A stretch of DNA of 64,000 nucleotides from Phialocephala subalpina (GCA_900073065.1 FJOG01000024.1:964412-1028411); one strand, 5' to 3'. Shown: positions 21,959-33,300, counted from the stretch's first letter. Program-made: numbers and translations. Notes: generated by a model from the sequence alone, not told the origin.

Positions 21959-23573
21959 TCACCTTTCAGGCGCATTGTCCTCATCCCTTGCATTCTTCTC
22001 TTCCCGCATCTTATGCCCTGCAAACACAGCTAACATACCCAGATCATAAGTGGCCTTCAAACATCCCGCCGCGACAAATGCCCAACCAATGGCGTTCTTC
22101 CCAGCAAGCACACCGGAAATCAGAGGTCCAATACACTGTGCAGAAGTCCTGACCACATTCAACAATCCCATAACAGCGGTCCGCTCATGAGGTAGTACGA
22201 TTGCAGCGAGAAACGCAGTGCGTGGCGCCGAATCCATGCTTATAGTGCAGGACCGTAAGATCAGGAAAGTGGCAGCGAGAGGCAGCGAGGAGGGAATAGG
22301 CATGAGAGCAAGGAAGATGCCGGAAGGGAGATGTGTGAACACCATTGTTTTTATGTTTCCAAAGCGCCTTGCGATTGAGGATGCTAGGAGTATGGAGACA
22401 GCGCTGATAGCACTTGTGACGAAGAAAATGGTGCCTAGTTTTCCTTCCGAGAGAGAGAATTTGTCTTTGAAGAAGAAGGTTATCCATGATCTTGAAACTC
22501 GTTAGTACACAAGGAAGGGGAAGGCAACACGTGGGAAACTGACATAGGTGCGAGCCCTGAGGCGAAGGAGTCGACTGCAAATAGGAGACAGAGGTTCAGG
22601 ATAATAGCTCTGCTTTCAACACTGATCTTTGGCAGTAACGCACGAATCGAAGACTTCGTCTTACGCTCCGGCTCCTCTGAGTTATCTCCCAGAAGCGGAG
22701 CAGTCTCTGGATCTACAGCCGTAGGTATTTCCTTCTCCTTATTTGCCTCGACTGCTTTACTTAAGGATATTGCAAGAAGGAACTTAATAATCCCAACAAT
22801 AGCATATCCCCAGAAAATAACTCGATATGACCTTATAGCAGTCCATTCCAGATCCTCCCGTAAATGGTTTACGAGCCATCCTGACAACGCCATTGCACAC
22901 GCAATGGCAGCAGAGCCGGTTAATGAGTACCAGGCATATATCTCTCTGCGTTTCGCAACTGGGGTGAGTTGTGCTAAGATCGATTCTTCGATTGCTCGGA
23001 ATGGTCCTATTTCATTGCCACTGCCTCGAATCAGCCTACGTCCTACGCTTTCATAGTCACTTGGAAGGTTACATACCTGGGACTAATGACCCCGAAGATC
23101 GCAGCAAGCAACAAGCCCCAATAATTCCCACTCAGAGCAAATGTGACTCCACTCGCGGACATCAACAGTGCCCCCAAAGCTAGCGTTGCTTTCCTACCCA
23201 AGCCATCTGCGAATGCCGTCAAGAAAAGACTAATTATTATGTCTCCAATGAGCGTAAGAGTCATAAAGAGACCAATTCTCGTCTTGGAGATGGAGAGCTC
23301 GTCGAGGTAGGCGACGAGAATAAGCGCTACGCCACCATATGCAAAGTGGCGGGCGAATCTTTGCATGCATAAGAGCTTGGTGTCGAGGGTAGATGACCAG
23401 AGGGAGGAGAGACCTATTTCCTCAAGGACTTTATAGTGAAAGCGATATGCCATTGAGACGGTTGCTAGTGCCTGTTGCAAGGACCGTGGTGATGGCGACG
23501 AGGGCTTAGATGAGGTCATAAATCTGGATGTGGCAGAAACGACAACGGCGCAGGCGCTGATGGGGGCACCCAT
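21959..23573 (-). CDS. Major facilitator superfamily transporter (501 aa)
   Basis: Three exons fit: 23077-23573, 22544-23020 and 21959-22490, with introns 23021-23076 and 22491-22543 of canonical type. About twelve hydrophobic segments are visible. Loop 2-3 carries ADGLGRKATLALGALLM, the MFS signature D-x-x-G-R-[KR]-x-x-L. Further blocks are SGNEIGPFRAIEESILAQL (across intron 1) and SMDSAPRTAFLAAIVLPHERTAVMGLLNVVRT. The central loop is long and charged (KAVEANKEKEIP to SEEPERKTKSS). The first ATG 23573 gives a Ser-rich N-terminus; a later Met before RFHYKVLEEIG is also possible. A transposon ends only 50 bp upstream of this start, so the promoter is likely altered. The substrate is unknown. 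Confidence 0.85.
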
Positions 23574-23622
23574 CAATGGACCGTGCGTTGGGATGACAGC
23601 CCGAGGTGTGAGCTCCTCTGTA

Positions 23623-24590
23623 CAGCCGTACCAATAACTAGCTTGACAGAAAATTGGCGAATTTTTACCGACCCCTCGGTTTTGGTCGCAAAGCTCAAGA
23701 ATAGCTAGAACCGCGCCTTTATACTTTGCCCCTCAACTACGCTTTCTACGTATAATAATAATCTATAAATAAGTAAATGAATATGCGCTTTTACTTTTTA
23801 TCTACTTTTTATTATAGTTAAAAGTATTATAGAAAGGCAATTTGAGTTTTAGTTATTGAGAGCGCGAAACTGAAATTTTAAGCTGCGATCGCACTTATTA
23901 TAGCACCTCTTTTTGCCGCATCAAATTAAGGCTGTAAAACAAACTTTTTTAGTAATAAGAGCTTGCTACATGNNNNNNNNNNNNNNNNNNNNNNNNNNNN
24001 NNNNNNNNNNNNNNNNNNNNNNNNNNNNNNNNNNNNNNNNNNNNNNNNNNNNNNNNNNNNNNNNNNNNNNNNNNNNNNNNNNNNNNNNNNNNNNNNNNNN
24101 NNNNNNNNNNNNNNNNNNNNNNNNNNNNNNNNNNNNNNNNNNNNNNNNNNNNNNNNNNNNNNNNNNNNNNNNNNNNNNNNNNNNNNNNNNNNNNNNNNNN
24201 NNNNNNNNNNNNNNNNNNNNNNNNNNNNNNNNNNNNNNNNNNNNNNNNNNNNNNNNNNNNNNNNNNNNNNNNNNNNNNNNNNNNNNNNNNNNNNNNNNNN
24301 NNNNNNNNNNNNNNNNNNNNNNNNNNNNNNNNNNNNNNNNNNNNNNNNNNNNNNNNNNNNNNNNNNNNNNNNNNNNNNNNNNNNNNNNNNNNNNNNNNNN
24401 NNNNNNNNNNNNNNNNNNNNNNNNNNNNNNNNNNNNCTTAAACTTATTGCTTTAATTATTATTGCATTTAGAGGTGTAGTTGCAAAGTAATAAGAAGGGG
24501 CATTTTCGAGCTTTTAGTGTTCGCGACCAAAAATCGAGGGGTCGGTAAAAATTCGCCAATCCTCTGTCAAGCTAGTTATTGGTACGGCTG
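23623..24590. mobile_element. TA-flanked inverted-repeat DNA transposon (Tc1/mariner-like or derived MITE), centre unsequenced
   Basis: The left end, starting CAGCCGTACCAATAACTAGC at 23623, is repeated in inverted orientation ending at 24590, and both ends are flanked by the dinucleotide TA (23621-23622 and 24591-24592), the target duplication of Tc1/mariner/pogo elements. The first 55 bp are near-identical; weaker inverted similarity continues about 150 bp inward, with mostly C/T and G/A differences, as RIP mutation would give. The interior is very AT-rich. The N run hides 464 bp nominal, so a transposase cannot be excluded. The element sits between the MFS start (50 bp away) and the BTB relic (about 92 bp away). 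Confidence 0.8.
23973..24436. other. Assembly gap (464 N)
   Basis: Run of N inside the inverted-repeat element. The gap probably reflects failure to assemble a repetitive, AT-rich element; its true length is unknown. Confidence 0.95.
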
Positions 24591-24683
24591 TATCGGAATA
24601 TGCCGTCTTCGAGGCACAACTGAATCTACGCAAGCATCCCTGTGCCCTTTTGGTCGCCTCCGACTGCAGTCTTGCACCTCAAT

Positions 24684-25225
24684 ATGGCGAGCACAAATGC
24701 TTAGGAGAGACTGCTTGACGCAGCTTTTGAGGACTTTGCAACGTCGTTAGTGGTGTCAAATATCTATTACCTGTTTCCAGCTAATACTATAGGCTCCTCC
24801 CACTTTATTCCTGTCCTCAAGTCACAATCCGCATCAGATCTGCGAGCCACGAATATAAGCTTCCGAAAGCCCTCCTCTGCAAGCAGTCCCCATATTTCGC
24901 AGCTATGTTTGAAGGACCTTTTAAGGAAGGGGAAGAGCAGTCAACAACTTTGGAAGAGATAAATGGCGTGGTTACGCCTCGAAGTCTCCAAATGCTTATA
25001 CAGTGGGTATGCCTTGGCCGAGTTGTGTTTAGAGAGTGTGCACCAGACGTCGCTATTGCTACGGCCATCGAATTTGCTAGATTGGCAGATATGTGTCATA
25101 TCACTGGTATAGAACCCTTCATGGCTGAGCATATCAAAGCCATCATTTTAGCAAATCCAGCTCCAACAGAACAGGACACAGACGAGAGGCACGACGATTC
25201 GCATCGACTCAAATATGGCTATTGA
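24684..25225 (+). pseudogene. BTB/POZ-domain protein relic, truncated, with an early stop
   Basis: A first exon starts ATG 24684 (MASTNA) and meets TAG at 24702-24704, but the same frame continues with ERLLDAAFEDFATS to a GTTAGT donor (24746). After the 47-nt intron (24746-24792) the phase is kept and gives YSCPQVTIRI, then HEYKLPKALLCKQSPYFAAM and FKEGEEQSTTLEEI, the core of a fungal BTB/POZ domain, followed by LADMCHITGIEPFMAEHIKA. The protein ends at TGA 25223-25225 soon after the domain, whereas homologues as I know them continue for about 100 residues. Early stop and truncation suggest a relic. BTB domains mediate protein-protein contacts, often with Cullin-3. Confidence 0.65.
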
Positions 25226-26017
25226 CACGTGACGTCGCCGTTACGCTAGAACAACATCTATGATACTGAATCTCCATCTGCACCTACTTCACTCTGTAAT
25301 GCTGTACTGTATCGCTCTGCTCAATCGTCAGACGTCATGCCTTTTGAATGCTTTCCTGCAATCTTTCCTCCAGTTTCCGGTTTCTGCCTGGACTTCAAGG
25401 CAATTTAATCCTCAGATCCGTCGTGGGTATTACATTTCACTCGATCAGCCTCAAATATGACTCAATGCGACAAACTCACGCAAGTCGTAAAGAACTTAGC
25501 AATTGTGACTCGGTGGCATGTTATGTATGACTCTCACAGCCTCACTCCGCAGCAAAGTGACTCCGCGTTCCTTCCTCGCTTAGCTAGCTGCATTTGGGTT
25601 GACAGGGGTAGCTTCGCCCCGCCATGCACGACTCCACGGTTCTGATATAAGATATGACGGACAGATGGATGTTAGGTTTTGAGGTATGGATAACTACAAG
25701 ATGAAAGAACATACACAACCTATCAGATCTCAAAATGCGAACACGAACGCAAACTTGAATGAAGATGGGAGTGGTGGATTGGAGTGGCGACGCGTAAGTT
25801 GAGCTCGTTTTTATTCTTTTGAAAAGAATTATATCATTGAAGAGAACGGCGTCTGAATCATAAGATGAGATATGTATGATAAATATTGAAGCGGTTCTAT
25901 CTCATACATGCAAGCAAGCGGCGGTGAAGTTGAAGCTTTTTGCTAACAACACCACAACAGTCAAGACGAAAGTTCCTTCCGTACTTGACGAAGAAACCTG
26001 CAGCTGTCCAGAGAATA
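25226..26017. other. Intergenic stretch, no gene seen
   Basis: Promoter side of the F-box-like gene. Short random ORFs only. Confidence 0.6.
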
Positions 26018-27427
26018 ATGGCACTCCCCGAAGAGTCCATACCACCTGCGATTCTCGCCCAAATCTCGCCGAGCTCTTTTCAATCCGCCCAGCTACCGAG
26101 CCGTTCGCCCTCACCTCCACCCACTTCTACCTCGACAGCGCCAATTCTCAACGTTCCCCTCGAGCTGTGGTATAATATCACGTCTGATTTCCCTCGAAAG
26201 ACTGTCGCCACTTTGATGCTCGCACACTCCTCACTTCGCGCTGTCCTCACACCAGTCCTTTACCATACCGTGGACCTGAGCATTGCTTCACTCAATCCAA
26301 GCTTCAGCAAGGCGCGCATCCCAGAAGTCATTGCATTGATCAATCGACCCGGACCACGGTCTTGGCTTCAACGTAGCGATACGGCAAGATCCCAACATCT
26401 ATTCATTCGACAGATCCTCGCTCATCCGGAACTCGCGCTTCATGTCAAGGCATTGAGCTGGACTTTGGGACTTGGTAGAATGGCGTTGTTGCCTGAAAAG
26501 ATCCATGGCGAAGAAGCGGTTTGGAATGACGAGGACATGTGGGCTGTACTTAATTTGCTCAAAGCAGTGGTGAAAGCTGATATTGGGACCGCTTCAAGAG
26601 GCCATGGGTGCTTTCCCAGGGATATGATGGGGGAAGCCTTGTTTCCAGCGGCGCAACACGTTAAGTTAGCTGGAACGATGAGAATGGCCTTCGTCAATGC
26701 TGTGTTACTCGGTAAATTCGAAACTTCAATTGACGGAAAGGGAAAAGGGAAGGAGAAAGAAGAGACTGCAGAAGTGACACAACTGAAGACACTGGTCCTA
26801 GATGATCTCCAAGAGGAGACTGGTCCTCCAGCCGAGCCATTCCCACGGCGTCGAATGGGTACGGTGAGCCGCATAGAAAAAGAGCGAGAACGGCAAGAGT
26901 CGAGTATGGCCCTGCTAGGACCTTGTCAGCCGATGCGACATATCCTCACTCCATCGCTATTCCCTAAATGCAGCAGGCTCCAACATTTGTCGATTCGCAC
27001 ATACATGCTGTCGGAGAGAGGCTCTCGGGATGACGAATCATGGACCGAATGGGCTACTTTCATTGAGGAAGTGAAACCTAAAGAGGTGATTTTCGATTGC
27101 GACAGGTTGCCGAGAAAACACGGGCGTGGTGGCGGGTCAGCTTTGAGATTCGCACGACTAAGAGAAGTTCGTATTAGATCCATGATAGCGAACGATAGAA
27201 GATTCCAGAGGACCTTGCTGCCAGTCTTGGTGAAAGGCTGGCATGGCTTGGGACGTGTCGAGGTTCGCGGTATTGGAGAGAGCATATGCAAGGAGCTGAT
27301 GGTACTGGAAGCCGGAGGCGTCGAGGTGGAGTTTGATTGGAAGAATGAGGCTGCCTACAAGGAGCCTTCCCAAGCCGAATTGAGTAAGTTGCGTCGCGAG
27401 GGATATGTTAAATTGTTCTCCTACTAA
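26018..27427 (+). CDS. F-box-like hypothetical protein (469 aa)
   Basis: This uninterrupted ORF starts at ATG 26018 (MALPEESIPPAILAQ). After a Ser/Pro-rich leader, residues about 45-85 read ILNVPLELWYNITSDF, then TVATLMLAHSSLRAVLTPVLYHTVDLS, which matches an F-box-like motif (L-P-x-E-[LV] helix, then a hydrophobic xxLCRVSRRF-type helix, then LY). The remainder lacks clear leucine-rich repeats but has scattered hydrophobic strands. A charged low-complexity stretch (KGKGKEKEE) is near residue 250. F-box proteins of this kind recruit substrates to SCF ubiquitin ligases, but no partner can be named. The start excludes upstream in-frame codons that lack ATG. Confidence 0.75.
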   Translation: MALPEESIPPAILAQISPSSFQSAQLPSRSPSPPPTSTSTAPILNVPLELWYNITSDFPRKTVATLMLAHSSLRAVLTPVLYHTVDLSIASLNPSFSKARIPEVIALINRPGPRSWLQRSDTARSQHLFIRQILAHPELALHVKALSWTLGLGRMALLPEKIHGEEAVWNDEDMWAVLNLLKAVVKADIGTASRGHGCFPRDMMGEALFPAAQHVKLAGTMRMAFVNAVLLGKFETSIDGKGKGKEKEETAEVTQLKTLVLDDLQEETGPPAEPFPRRRMGTVSRIEKERERQESSMALLGPCQPMRHILTPSLFPKCSRLQHLSIRTYMLSERGSRDDESWTEWATFIEEVKPKEVIFDCDRLPRKHGRGGGSALRFARLREVRIRSMIANDRRFQRTLLPVLVKGWHGLGRVEVRGIGESICKELMVLEAGGVEVEFDWKNEAAYKEPSQAELSKLRREGYVKLFSY

Positions 27428-27495
27428 TGAGACAGATCAGGCATGATGGATCGCAAAATATCAGCTGAATTCGTCTGTAGCAAAGGTGTTAGATT

Positions 27496-28629
27496 TTAAT
27501 CTTGATACTCCGCGAGGTCTTTTTCATTCCAACTATGGCAATTTCATTAGCACGATAATCACATCGTCCCAAAATCAATGCACTTACTTCAAAAACCGCC
27601 CACTCAATTCCTTGTTTGCACGCAGAGCTAGTCTTGCCATCACATTGCCTGGCTGCTCTGGTTTCAATAGCTTCCCTTCCGTATGTAGAGCTCCAAACTT
27701 CTCTGCGTCGTGTGCATCCATGACGCTTTTGTTTTTACGAATTTCTGCCTGCATCTCGGTATCTACAGTGCCTGGTCGGATGGCAATGGTTGTGATATCT
27801 GGCTCTTCATTTTTTAAGGTTGTGGCAAGATGGTTCATTGCTGCTTTCGAAGAGCCATATGCTCCCCATGTAGAGTAGCTGTTGTTCGCTGCGCCAGACG
27901 AAGTAAGGATAATCTTGCCGTGTGTCTTGCGGAGGTGGGATATTGCTGGCTGGATCTTTCTCTGATCAGAAATGCTCGCGAAAAGGGACTGGTTGCAGTT
28001 GCTACTTACGAATGCAATGGCACTGAACAGATTGACATCGTACGTAGACCGCCATTCTGCAGCTGTGCTGTCTGCTATTCTCTTTACAGGACTGAGCGTG
28101 CCGTGGTTTACGATGAGGCCATCGATTCGCGAGAATGATTTCAACGCCTGTGATATGACTTTCGGTCCAACCTGAGAGATGTGATGAGCTTGACTCTGAC
28201 AAATGTGGAAAGTATAGATTTTTTGGAAGTACAAGCAAACAACTAAAGCTCCGAGGTCATAACGAAACGTCATCATACATAATAGTATACTCGGTATCTC
28301 AAAGGGTCAAGACGATAGTCCGAGGCTCGAGATTGAGAACAGAAAGCAACAGCTGGGACTTCAACTTGATTTTTACACGCCCCACATGTCTCTCAAATGA
28401 CACTGATCTGGGAGGCTAATGAAAAGAGGAAGCTACACACCTCAAAATCCGCCAGATCAGCACTCAAGAACTCAACCTGCCCAGGAAATTCCTTCTTCAA
28501 TTTTTCCATCGGCTCCTTCGTTCTTGCAACAAGAAACAAGTTGTGCTTCTGTCCCAGGAGATACTTGGCAATGGCAAGGCCAATGCCTCGACTCGCACCT
28601 GTCAGGATGATCGACTTCGGCTCTGACAT
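27496..28629 (-). CDS. Short-chain dehydrogenase/reductase (251 aa)
   Basis: Four exons fit: 28441-28629, 28010-28171, 27588-27955, 27496-27532; the introns are 269, 54 and 55 nt. The Rossmann motif IILTGASRGIG (TGxxxGxG) is at the N-terminus, DLAD binds the adenine region, NHG is the N-x-G (NAG) motif, LTSSGAA carries the catalytic Ser, and YGSSKAA is the YxxxK motif. The tiny last exon gives NWNEKDLAEYQD and removes an apparent stop after SGRFLK, since the last intron has a perfect GTAAGTG donor. The acceptor at 27956 (AAG) could instead be the nearby CAG, adding two residues. It is divergent from the FAD oxidoreductase pseudogene. It resembles yeast Yir036c-like (Irc24/sepiapterin reductase-like) SDRs; the substrate is unknown. 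Confidence 0.88.
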
Positions 28630-28832
28630 TTGTTTGATAAGCAGAAAGAAAACTTAATTCGAAGTTTGCACAAACAATGTGTTTGAATTGAGTTCTAAAA
28701 TCTCGACGAACTTTGAAGTCGGAAGCTACCCTTGTCAACTACCCCCACTTTCCCAATCCGGAAGCTCCAAAAAACGTCATCTCAACCTCTTTTGCCTCCC
28801 TCCTTCTCCTCTTCCACATCTGCTACAATGTA

Positions 28833-30371
28833 ATGCCAACTCCTAATACTAAGATGTCAACATCAAACACTATCATCCTCGGCACAGGCATAATCGGCCT
28901 CACCACCGCCTATTACCTCTCCTCATCCCTCCCACCCTCAACAGTCCACCTCGTCGACCCTTCTCCCGAACTCTTCGCCTCCGCCTCAGGACGCGCTGCT
29001 GGATTTCTAGCGAAAGATTAGTTCTCGCCGTCTCTTGCTGTGCTCGGGGAATTGAGCTTTGAGGAGCATAAGAGGTTAGCGGAGAAGGAGGGTGGGAGGG
29101 AGAAATGGGGATATATGCGGAGTCAAGGAGTTTCTTATACGCCTAGCTTAACTAGTGGGAAGAAGAAGAAGGGAGAGAGGGGTGAAGATTGGCTGCGGCA
29201 GGATGCGAGTAGAGCAGATGCTGCGAATGAGGGGGTTAGTGAGTTTGTGGCTGGGCAAGAGGAGGAGTTGGGGCCGAAATGGTTGAGTAGGAGTGTGGGG
29301 GATGAGATGGAGGTGATTGGGGAGGAGGGAACTACGGCGCAAGTGTGGGTTTGAGTAAATTCTCCCCCCAATGTTCGGACTTTGAACGCTAGTAGGATTG
29401 TTGCTAATGTTTGGGACATTCAGAGATCCGCTCCGCCTATGTCAATTCCTCCTCAAATCCTGCCTCGATCGCGGAGTCCAGCTCCACCATCCCGCGAAAG
29501 CAATTTCAGTCGGAAAAGACATGCGAGACGAGCTTTCAAACATCCGAATTCTCAATTCGGAGACCCGTGCGGAGACAGACATTCCATGCACCAAGATCCT
29601 GATCGCAGCGGGTGCATGGTCACCACAAGTCTTCAAGACGCTCTTCCCCAATTCGACCCTCAAACTCCCAATCTCAAGCCCAGCGGGATATTCCCTAGTT
29701 ATGCGGTCCAAGAAATGGAGCAAAGAACATGAGGAACGAGTGTCACAGATTAGGCTTAACCTAGTCTCACGTGACCTCGCTTAGCCTACCGCCCGGCAGA
29801 ACCGGGGGGATATAACTCCTCCTCGAAGCGCAACCTTAATCTTCTTTCCTTAGTTTAGTTTGGTCTTAATAGAACCTCCCTTAAAACAGCCTGCTCTATG
29901 CCAAGGATTCTGGATTCGTGACAACGAGGATGCCACGCTGTGTTCACCACGGATTCATCTGGATACTCCCCTGAGATATTCTCAAGGATGGGGGAGGAGA
30001 TTTATATAGCTGGACTCAATTTCTCCACTATACCACTACCGAAACTAGCTACGGAATCTGAACTGGATCAAAAATCTGTGACGACGTTGAAGGAGACGGC
30101 TGAGAAGCTGCTTGGTGTTGATGGAGTGGAGGTGCTGAGAGAAGGATTGTGTTTTCGACCTGTGACGAGGAGAGGTACTCCGATTTTAAGCAGGATTGAG
30201 GATAAATTGTTGGGTAACATTGGAACAAGAGGTGGTGGTGAGGGTGGTGTCTGGGTGGCGAGTGGTCATGGACCCTGGGGTATAACGAACTCCCTGGGGA
30301 CGGGGAAGGTGATGAGTGAAATGATCACGGGGAAGGAGACCAGTGTTGATATCAGTGGATTGGGGCTATGA
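28833..30371 (+). pseudogene. FAD-dependent oxidoreductase (DAO type), broken by stops, a frameshift and a solo LTR
   Basis: The N-terminus (start 28833, or 28854 MSTSNT) has the dinucleotide-binding motif [16 protein letters not shown] and [19 protein letters not shown], typical of the D-amino-acid-oxidase-like family. After GFLAKD comes TAG (29019-29021), where homologues carry Trp, then FSPSLAVLGELS in the same frame. A TGA follows at 29352-29354. Near 29415 the frame shifts to DPLRLCQFLLKSCLDRGVQL and on to LIAAGAWSP and SPAGYSLVMRSKKW. The gene is then split at 29740 by a 183-bp solo LTR with target duplication ACGAG. After it CHAVFTTDSSGYSPEIFSR continues through REGLCFRPVTRRGTP and VWVASGHGPWGI to the stop at 30371. 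Four lesions make it a clear pseudogene. Confidence 0.88.
29741..29923. mobile_element. Solo LTR (183 bp) with 5-bp target site duplication
   Basis: The element begins TGTCACAGATTAGG and ends GGATTCGTGACA, so it has the LTR ends TG...CA inside a short inverted repeat TGTCAC/GTGACA. It is flanked on both sides by ACGAG (29736-29740 and 29924-29928). Removing the element plus one ACGAG restores an uninterrupted frame (EERGCHAVFTTD) in the FAD oxidoreductase. It holds a TATA-like GATATAA and no coding sequence, as expected after recombination between the two LTRs of a Ty1- or Ty3-type retrotransposon. Confidence 0.9.
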
Positions 30372-33300
30372 GATCACAAATTGGCAAGGTCCCTTAGATG
30401 AGTGCTGGAGATCTTTGTCATCAAATAAAAGCCACCGTTGGACCAGATTTGTATCAAGACGAGGCCAGGAAACTTTATAGATATCTAAGATAAAAGATCA
30501 ACAAACGACCATTCAGTTCATAAGGTCAAAAGATATCAAAACAAGGACAAGAATGCTCGAGAAAGAATAAAAGACGACATAACCCATCCCACATTAGCCC
30601 CTCCAACCATCTTCCACAAGCACAACCACTCCCCAGCGCGACCCAGCACTCCCATAAGCACGAAGCGTGGCACGCATCATGACTGGCTCTATTTACAGAC
30701 CAGGACCTCTTTCTTCTTTACAACTTTTATGGACATTTAAATTCATCAATGGGAACTCTCACAATCGGATTCCTGGCTGGAGATTGGCAATCAGGAAGGA
30801 AGTTCACAGTGAAGATCGTCTTACGATCTTGGTTTTGATGGGATGTAGTAAAAGGAATGGGGGGCTTGGACGGGATATAGTTTGCTCTTCGCTGATATAT
30901 GTTTGAAAGACGAAAAAGAAAATATTGATAGCAAAGCTTGAAGAGAAGACATGATTTGCTGTCCGCTGATATCTGCACTGAAGACAGAATTTGTCAAATT
31001 TGATAGTAGCTTCTGAATTTCAGACATCCCTTTCAAATTCCATGATTTTGCCGAAGACCATCTTTCCCTTCTCGCTGATAGATGTTTTCTAGACGCAGCT
31101 TAGAAACTTGACAACGACTTCAGTTATTCATCAACATCCCTTGCCTACCTTACTACCCCTCCCAGAATCTGTACCCAGATGTAGACAACATCTCAGGGGC
31201 GGATCCGTGGCATGGATGACTTTGGCAACAAGATACGGGGGGCAGGATCGTTGCGCTCGGTTTCTCGAGAGATCGAAGGTTCGGTTGTGGTGCGTCGTGG
31301 AAGAGCAGGTTGGGAATTCTTTATACTCCGGGGAATGGGGTCGCACGTGCCAGAGAGGAAGGAGGGAATTTGTTGGGTTTCGTAGATGGTATGCCATTTG
31401 ACCATGCCAGGTATGCACGGACATCCATCGGCCGGAAGCTCGACTTTCGCAGCCTCGTCTCCATCCAACGTTGATACTTCCACCGTGCGCTTGCGTCTTT
31501 CCTCCGTCATCTCTGTCGTTACATCTGAACTGTCCTCAAAGGTCTAAGGAGCAGGGAGTGAGTACAGGAATGTCGGTAATGGGATTGGTCGGTCGATTTT
31601 TTCCTAAACTTCAGAGCAACATGTTAGCCAAGCCCTCGCAAATTCCCCAGAAGATGAAAGAAGTATCAAAAGGCGCCTCAGTTGAAAGATGAAAAGTCTT
31701 ATTTGTATCCGCATGAGACCGAAGTCTTCGGTATTAGCATGGAATATTTTTTACATCATAAGCGTCCTCCCCTCCTCTCTAAGAAAAATCTCTCCACTCA
31801 CTATCAGTATTCCTCTCCTATCACTCTCAACCTCTGCTGTAGTATGTTCTGTGTATCCAAGGATTAGAATCAGTACGGTAGAAGGGTATCGAGATATTGA
31901 ATGAGGTAGAAGAAGTCCACGATAATATCAGGTAATCGAACCAGTTTATTCCCCATGAAAGGTCGGTATTTGATAGTACATGTTTTGTTCATCATTGTAT
32001 CGTGGCCCTCTCACTCTTCCCATCCAAAAGAAAGTTCGACTCACAGTGGGGTTTCCTATCTTCAAAGCATGTTAGCTGAGAGTTCATGGCTGGTTGTGCA
32101 AGGATGACTTGAAGGTGTAAGAAAGATCAGATAAGTCCTTTGGCGGGACAGGTAAATCACCACGTATGCCTGGTTGAGGGGCAGGTAAGATAGGGGCGAC
32201 ACGAATGTTCATCATTGAATGTGTGGTTGAGGAATTGAGAAAGATTGAAGAGCTTACCTGAATTTTTCGCTGTGCAAACATTGGAGTTAGCACTGGCAGA
32301 AGTATGGTAGCATTGTGGGTTGATCTCGAATCGTGCGATGACAGGAAAGCGACAACTCGGTGCGTTGCAAATTTATTGTTGTTGTGTGGAGAGCTTGAAG
32401 AATTCGAAGCTCTCCAAAAATTTCAAGACATAGAAAGTCGGCTAAATTAGCGCCGGGAAGTCCCTTAGTCACATGACCGTTACTGCACCCGAGTCCCATC
32501 TCGAAGATCAGATAACGGGGGGCGTGGGGGTTTCTGTTGCTATTCTAAGGGTTGCCAGTGTTGCCATTGTCTGTGAATAGCGAGGGGGGTCGAATATCCC
32601 AGTTTTAAGCAAGCATTGCTTAGTCACGCATCTCTAGATGGAGGTTTCAAAGCATCATTTTTATGTGAAGGATAGAACGATCTCATCATGATTGCCAATA
32701 TACAGAGGTAAGAAATCTTTGGATTCATCTAAAGATACTATAGCAACTTTCCCATAGATGCTGAAACGCCTAACGTTGTTGATATGCCAAGCAAAATACA
32801 ATCCGTCAAAAACCTCATTATGCGTACCCATTGCAGAGCGCTATCCCGATAGATGCCGATGCCGAACAAATGACAGACGAAGGTCAAGAATCGAGAGACG
32901 CCTTTTCCACCCCTTCTTTCATGTGTTATGCCTTGTATTCCAATCCTATGCCAGAGTGCCGCTACGAGCAATCGTACAATGGACCCGCGTATGGTGATTT
33001 TCAAGCCTGCCAGCTTGCGCTCTCGCTCTTCTTTAATGTTGGACGCCAGACGGAAATGACAGCAGAACACGCCAGAACAATGTGACGAAAATGAATACCA
33101 GTCAGCAACACGAACACCAGAGCATGCCATCCCTCCTTTCCAGATCCTGCTTCAACTCCGCCAATTGCTACAACGCGAACGGGGGAATCTCATGATCATG
33201 AACACCACGCTACAACAATGTAATGCGAAATGCGAACCCATGCAAGCAAGTTCCTTTTACTCCTCCCAATGAACCTATGGAAATAAAGCAAATGAAGTAG

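Noticed and set aside
25940..26017. N-terminal extension of the F-box-like protein
   Set aside because: The open frame upstream of 26018 has no ATG.
32738..33130. Minus-strand ORF of 130 codons downstream of the Scw1-like gene
   Set aside because: Lies where the 3' untranslated region is expected; no domain.
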